From an uncultured Collinsella sp. (GTDB taxonomy: Bacteria; Actinomycetota; Coriobacteriia; Coriobacteriales; Coriobacteriaceae), in contig CAKUEU010000068.1 in the NCBI GenBank assembly GCA_934646865.1, forward strand, positions 1-9,854: a stretch of DNA of 9,854 nucleotides. The letters are read 5' to 3'. The translations under genes and the position numbers were made by a program. This document shows, piece by piece, positions 7,191-9,854 of the stretch (the stretch's first letter is position 1; each line of letters begins with the position of its first letter). Under the pieces are notes generated by a model that was given only the letters and a program-made list of their open reading frames with translations, made no database searches and had not been told where the DNA came from.

Positions 7191-7598
7191 CTACTGCTGC
7201 GCGCCCTCGAGGAAGAAGCGACGGCTAAAGTAGTTGTACCAGGTGACCAGGAACGTGGCGATGGCCTTCATGGCCTGGTAGCCGATGCTCAAAAACGTGA
7301 CGCCCACAAACATGTACAGGTCGTTGAGGCCCAGGCCAATCACCGACAGGATGGTGAAGATCGTGAACTCGCGCTTGCGGCTCATGCCCTCGCGGTGGTC
7401 GAACACGTACTTCATGCTGAGCCAGTAGTTAACCACGACGGACGTGATGAACGAGATCGTGGTGCTCATCAAAAAGTCGAGGTGGAACAGCTCGACAAGC
7501 GCAATGAGCATACCCCAGTCGATGCCAAAGGAGATAAGTCCCACGACAGCGAACTTGAGGAACTGCTTGGTATGAGGTTGTGCCAGCGCCTTGCGCAC
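7191..7598 (-). CDS. GtrA-family four-helix membrane protein (copy 1)
   Basis: A 135-residue integral membrane protein from a GTG start at 7598. Hydrophobic segments about 14-37, 41-61, 78-103 and 107-125 give the four helices usual for GtrA. After helix 2 comes SMKYVFDHREGMSRKREF (61-78), the basic cytosolic loop with the family's Y.F motif; the C-terminus NYFSRRFFLEG is also typical. GtrA-like proteins take part in moving lipid-linked sugars across the membrane (Shigella GtrA) or associate with cell-wall glycan synthesis (mycobacterial Rv3789); the substrate here is unknown. Length fits the family. No ATG lies upstream in frame before a TAA at 7641-7643, and the ribosome binding site is weak (GGATGTGA-like, about ten bases away). 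It is a clear paralogue of the gene at 7818 and 219 bp downstream of it. A terminator follows. Confidence 0.9.
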   Translation of the reverse strand: MRKALAQPHTKQFLKFAVVGLISFGIDWGMLIALVELFHLDFLMSTTISFITSVVVNYWLSMKYVFDHREGMSRKREFTIFTILSVIGLGLNDLYMFVGVTFLSIGYQAMKAIATFLVTWYNYFSRRFFLEGAQQ

Positions 7599-7619
7599 GT
7601 AATCACATCCAATGCGTTG

Positions 7620-7727
7620 ATGAATCGAGCAGAGGATACTTTAGAGCTTTTGCAAGGGAAGCGTAAGGTCTTTGCCAAGAACTATACGAACTCGCCAAAT
7701 TTTCAAGAGCTAATCCGCAAACGTTGA
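7620..7727 (+). other. 35-codon open frame in the AT-rich island; possible gene remnant
   Basis: ATG 7620 to TGA 7727 encodes a short, Lys/Arg/Asn-rich peptide beginning MNRAEDTLELLQGKRKVFAK and ending NFQELIRKR. It has the charge pattern of a soluble protein's C-terminal helix and uses AT-rich codons such as TTA and CTA, which the neighbouring genes avoid. There is no good ribosome binding site. It could be the relic C-terminus of an older or acquired gene, a small protein, or chance. I do not recognise a family. Confidence 0.25.
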
Positions 7728-7746
7728 AAATCTACCCGTAAACGAG

Positions 7747-7796
7747 CGACGCCCGCGGACGATGCTGCGCTGAGTGCGCGTCGTCCGTGGGTGTCG
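7747..7796. repeat. Long hairpin between the gtrA-like genes; possible terminator
   Basis: Arms 7747-7762 and 7781-7796 pair over 16 bp, with an inner GCGC/GCGC stem (7767-7770, 7776-7779) and a 3-base bulge. The two imperfect positions are G-U pairs in a plus-strand RNA but A-C mismatches in a minus-strand RNA. It stands 21 bases after the stop of the gene at 7818, where a minus-strand terminator would be expected, but the sequence after it on that strand has only TTT. It could be a terminator with a weak tail or a structured plus-strand RNA. Confidence 0.5.
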
Positions 7797-7817
7797 TAAT
7801 GTTGTAGGGGCATCGAG

Positions 7818-8213
7818 CTACTTGGTCTCGTCGCCCTCTAGGAAGATCTTGCGGGTCACAAAGTTGTAGACCATGACGAGCGCGGTGGCGCAAATCTTGG
7901 CGATATTGGCCTCGAGCCCAAGCCCGGCGTTGAGGGCCAGCACAATGCCGTCGTTGAGCACCAGCCCGATAACGGACAGCACGACAAAGATAATGAACTC
8001 GCGGCGGCGGCTCATGCCCTCCTTGTGCGCGAACACGTACTTCATGCTCGCGACGTAGTTAAAGATGAGCGAGACGATAAAGCCGCTGGTGTTGGCAATT
8101 AAGATGTTGAAGCCCAGACCGTAGTGGAGCAGATTCATGATGCCGAAGTCGATGACCGTGGCGACGACGCCGACGACGCCGAACTTCATGATCTGCGCAA
8201 GGAGCTTTTGCAT
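7818..8213 (-). CDS. GtrA-family four-helix membrane protein (copy 2)
   Basis: A 131-residue membrane protein from ATG 8213. Four hydrophobic segments at about 9-30, 36-55, 73-96 and 102-119; the loop SMKYVFAHKEGMSRRREF (56-73) and the C-terminus NFVTRKIFLEG match copy 1 closely. An AAGG eight bases before the ATG, with AGG four bases before it, supports this start. A frame extension to TTG 8276 (152 residues) exists, but that TTG lies in the arm of a strong hairpin and the added 21 residues have no match in copy 1. As with copy 1, a role in transfer of lipid-linked sugar or other envelope glycan precursors is inferred from the family. It lies 78 bases after fbp on the same strand, so it may be co-transcribed with it. 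A hairpin follows the stop. Confidence 0.9.
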   Translation of the reverse strand: MQKLLAQIMKFGVVGVVATVIDFGIMNLLHYGLGFNILIANTSGFIVSLIFNYVASMKYVFAHKEGMSRRREFIIFVVLSVIGLVLNDGIVLALNAGLGLEANIAKICATALVMVYNFVTRKIFLEGDETK

Positions 8214-8230
8214 GGTACCTGCCTTAAGCT

Positions 8231-8285
8231 GGCGCCGAAGCGCCGCGGGGATGACAAACTCAGAAAGTTTAGCCAATCCCCGCGG
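8231..8285 (-). promoter_or_regulatory. Hairpin pair at the fbp-gtrA junction (one UUCG-capped)
   Basis: On the minus strand a 10-bp perfect stem, CCGCGGGGAT/ATCCCCGCGG (8276-8285 with 8243-8252), encloses a second 5-bp stem AAACT/AGTTT (8266-8270 with 8256-8260). Just downstream GGCGC-TTCG-GCGCC (8231-8244) forms a stem with a canonical C(UUCG)G tetraloop, sharing two bases with the first stem's arm. No U-run follows, so a simple intrinsic terminator is unlikely. It lies between the fbp stop and the gtrA ATG and may protect or process the mRNA, or tune gtrA expression. Function is inferred. Confidence 0.6.
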
Positions 8286-8291
8286 GCTGGG

Positions 8292-9854
8292 CTAGGCGCG
8301 CTCCTCGATAGCACCGTTTCTATATGCATCGAGCAGCTGACGCAGGTCCTGGATCTGGCTGCGGATCTTGGCGCCCGTGTCGGTGTCGCTGACCATGCGG
8401 CGGCGGTCGGCCTGGTCAAAGCGGTTGGTCTCGCTGGCGATGTCCACGTTGCGGGTGAGCGCCTCGGCAACGGTGGTGAAGGCCTGGTGCGACTTAAGGC
8501 GGCAGCCGCGCGAGCTGGAGATGAGCGTGTAGCCGGCGATGCCCGTTTTGGGGTGATAGGCACGGCAGAAGCCGCCATCGATGACCAGCAGTTTGCCGTC
8601 GGCGCGGATGGGCTGCTCGCCCTTGGTGGTTTTAACGGGCGTGTGGCCGTTGATGATGTGACCGGTCGGCGAACATGCCATGGGGACGACGCCGAACTCG
8701 TGCATGATGTCGTCACAGACCGAGGGCGACGTGGTGAGCGTGTAGTACGGATCCATCGGCTCGACCCAGGTGCTCTTGTCAGCGATGTAGGCGCGCTCGA
8801 AGGTGCGCACCAGACGTCCGCTGGCGGGCGAGTTAAAGCCGATCCACAGGTACCACATCCAGTCGAGGGCGTCACGGTCGCCGGTGCGCCAGGCGCGGCG
8901 GGCGATATGGTCGCAAAAATCGAAATAGTCGCGGCCGGCGTGCCAGGTGCCCAGGCAGTTCATGCTGCTAAAGGTGCCGTCCTCGTTGAGCGGCACACAG
9001 CCATGGAACAGTAGGTTGCCGTTGGTGACCTTGTACATCGAGCCGTGCGTGTAGAGGAAATCGATATGGCGATGCAGGTGATCGGCGGTGACAAACTCGG
9101 ACACGAGCTTGTCGATGATGTGCTGCTCCTCGGGCGTGAGCGTATAGGGGTCTGTCGGGTCGACGGTGGGGAAGTCGTTGGTCGTGAGCGGCCACACGCT
9201 GCCGTCGGCGAGCGTGACCGTGCCGGAGTCGTGGTCGATCTTGTCGAGCAGCAGGCGGTCGGTCATGTCGAACTCGGGGTGACGCTGGATGATCTGGCCC
9301 TCGAGCTTAAAGAGCAGCACGTTGATGGCCTTGATCAGCGGGGTGATGGACTCGCCGGCGGTGTAGGTGGCGTCGGCGAAGGCGACGAGCTCGCGCAGCG
9401 AGATGCCGTAGTCGTTCTCGAGGATCTCGTAGTTGTCGTAGCGCAGGTTATTGCGCAGCACCGTGGCGATGCACGCCGGCTCGCCGGCCGCGGCGCCCAT
9501 CCACAGTAGGTCGTGGTTGCCCCACTGGATGTCGAGCGAATGGTAGGTGAGCAGGCGGTCCATAATCTTTGCCGCACCGCCACCGCGGTCGAAGATGTCG
9601 CCCACCAGGTGCAGGTGGTCGACGGCTAGGCGCTTAATGAGCGAGGCGAGCGACTCGATAAAGTCGTCGGCGCTCGCGGTCTCCAAGATGGACTCCACGA
9701 TGCGCTCGTGATAGCGCACGCGGTAGTTGTTCTCGTCCGGGTGCGTGTGCAGCAGCTCGTCGATGATGTAGGCGTAGTCGCGCGGGATGGCCTTGCGCAC
9801 CTTGGAGCGTGTATAGCGGCTCGAAAGCGAGCGGGCCACCATGATGAGCTGGTC
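8292..9854 (-). CDS. fbp: Fructose-1,6-bisphosphatase, class III (N-terminus outside window)
   Basis: Hydrolyses fructose 1,6-bisphosphate to fructose 6-phosphate and phosphate, a cytosolic step of gluconeogenesis. The frame is open to the right edge, giving 520 residues; the first ATG in view (9842) is internal, because the segment SSRYTRSKVRKAIP near it lies about 150 residues into the Bacillus-type enzyme (about 640-670 residues). Positions below count from that Met. Metallophosphatase motifs are visible: GDIFDRG (81-87), WGNHD (107-111), and a C-terminal INGHTPVK (397-404) followed by GKLLVIDGGF and TGIAGYTL. The first metal motif (SDLHGE type) must lie beyond the edge. The C-terminus is complete, with TAG at 8292-8294. 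The class III enzyme is Mn-dependent in Bacillus. One detail: GDIFDRGGG has Gly where many relatives have DRGP. The downstream gtrA-like gene is close enough to share its transcript. Confidence 0.95.
   Translation of the reverse strand, partial: DQLIMVARSLSSRYTRSKVRKAIPRDYAYIIDELLHTHPDENNYRVRYHERIVESILETASADDFIESLASLIKRLAVDHLHLVGDIFDRGGGAAKIMDRLLTYHSLDIQWGNHDLLWMGAAAGEPACIATVLRNNLRYDNYEILENDYGISLRELVAFADATYTAGESITPLIKAINVLLFKLEGQIIQRHPEFDMTDRLLLDKIDHDSGTVTLADGSVWPLTTNDFPTVDPTDPYTLTPEEQHIIDKLVSEFVTADHLHRHIDFLYTHGSMYKVTNGNLLFHGCVPLNEDGTFSSMNCLGTWHAGRDYFDFCDHIARRAWRTGDRDALDWMWYLWIGFNSPASGRLVRTFERAYIADKSTWVEPMDPYYTLTTSPSVCDDIMHEFGVVPMACSPTGHIINGHTPVKTTKGEQPIRADGKLLVIDGGFCRAYHPKTGIAGYTLISSSRGCRLKSHQAFTTVAEALTRNVDIASETNRFDQADRRRMVSDTDTGAKIRSQIQDLRQLLDAYRNGAIEERA

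Larger units (their letters stand above)
7599..7817. other. Intergenic stretch between the two gtrA-like genes
   Basis: This 219-bp gap holds a long hairpin at 7747-7796 and an AT-rich island at about 7620-7740 (hand count about 43% GC over 7621-7740), unlike the GC-rich genes on either side. On the plus strand the island contains a 35-codon open frame (7620-7727) that is listed separately. On the minus strand the best promoter-like element for copy 1 is a -10-like TATAGT (7681-7686) with TTGAAA only 14 bases upstream, so I cannot call a convincing promoter. Confidence 0.5.

Noticed and set aside
7179..7619. Plus-strand frame opposite gtrA copy 1
   Set aside because: Antisense to a well-supported GtrA gene. 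Only the part beyond 7620 lies outside that gene, and it is discussed separately.
7599..7817. tRNA or other small RNA gene between the gtrA copies
   Set aside because: No cloverleaf or CCA-type end is visible. Only the single long hairpin is supported.
8214..8276. TTG-initiated 21-residue N-terminal extension of gtrA copy 2
   Set aside because: The TTG falls in a strong hairpin arm, the extension has no counterpart in copy 1, and ATG 8213 has a usable ribosome binding site.
8124..9014. Plus-strand open frame of 296 codons opposite fbp and gtrA copy 2
   Set aside because: It is in mirror register with fbp codons and reflects the same codon avoidance. It has no ribosome binding site or recognisable domain.

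Overview
The window looks like chromosome from a high-GC, gut-type actinobacterium of the class Coriobacteriia; a Collinsella-like genome is my best guess. This is inference from overall base composition, strong avoidance of TTA, CTA and TCA codons, a giant multi-domain surface protein with DUF4430 modules, and a Firmicutes-type (class III) fructose-1,6-bisphosphatase next to small GtrA membrane proteins. No marker gene here proves the taxon.

Left half (1-7036, + strand): a two-gene surface operon. The first gene encodes a 2018-residue exported protein. In order it has a signal peptide, a Ser/Thr/Ala-rich spacer, six Ig-like modules, four DUF4430 (transcobalamin-like C-terminal) modules, a PQQ-type beta-propeller, one InlB-type repeat, a Gly-rich then Lys/Asp/Ser-rich stalk, a membrane helix and a short basic tail. 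The second gene overlaps its end and encodes a 300-residue protein with an N-terminal membrane anchor, a similar charged stalk and one DUF4430 domain. A strong intrinsic terminator follows. Both proteins appear to display DUF4430 domains outside the membrane from anchors at opposite ends, which suggests a ligand-capture or adhesion pair; the ligand is unknown.

Middle (6975-7190): convergent intergenic region with a terminator for each strand and, between them, an imperfect palindrome that neither operon explains.

Right half (7191-9854, - strand): reading leftward from the right edge, a class III fructose-1,6-bisphosphatase (fbp) lacking its N-terminus because the window ends inside it; a GtrA-family four-helix membrane protein; a 220-bp intergenic stretch with a long hairpin and an AT-rich island; and a second GtrA-family protein that is a clear paralogue of the first. 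The fbp-gtrA junction carries a strong hairpin and a UUCG-capped stem that decide the likely gtrA start. GtrA proteins are linked to transfer of lipid-linked sugars across the membrane for surface glycans, so this side concerns gluconeogenesis and cell-envelope polysaccharide. No RNA gene, CRISPR array or insertion sequence was seen.
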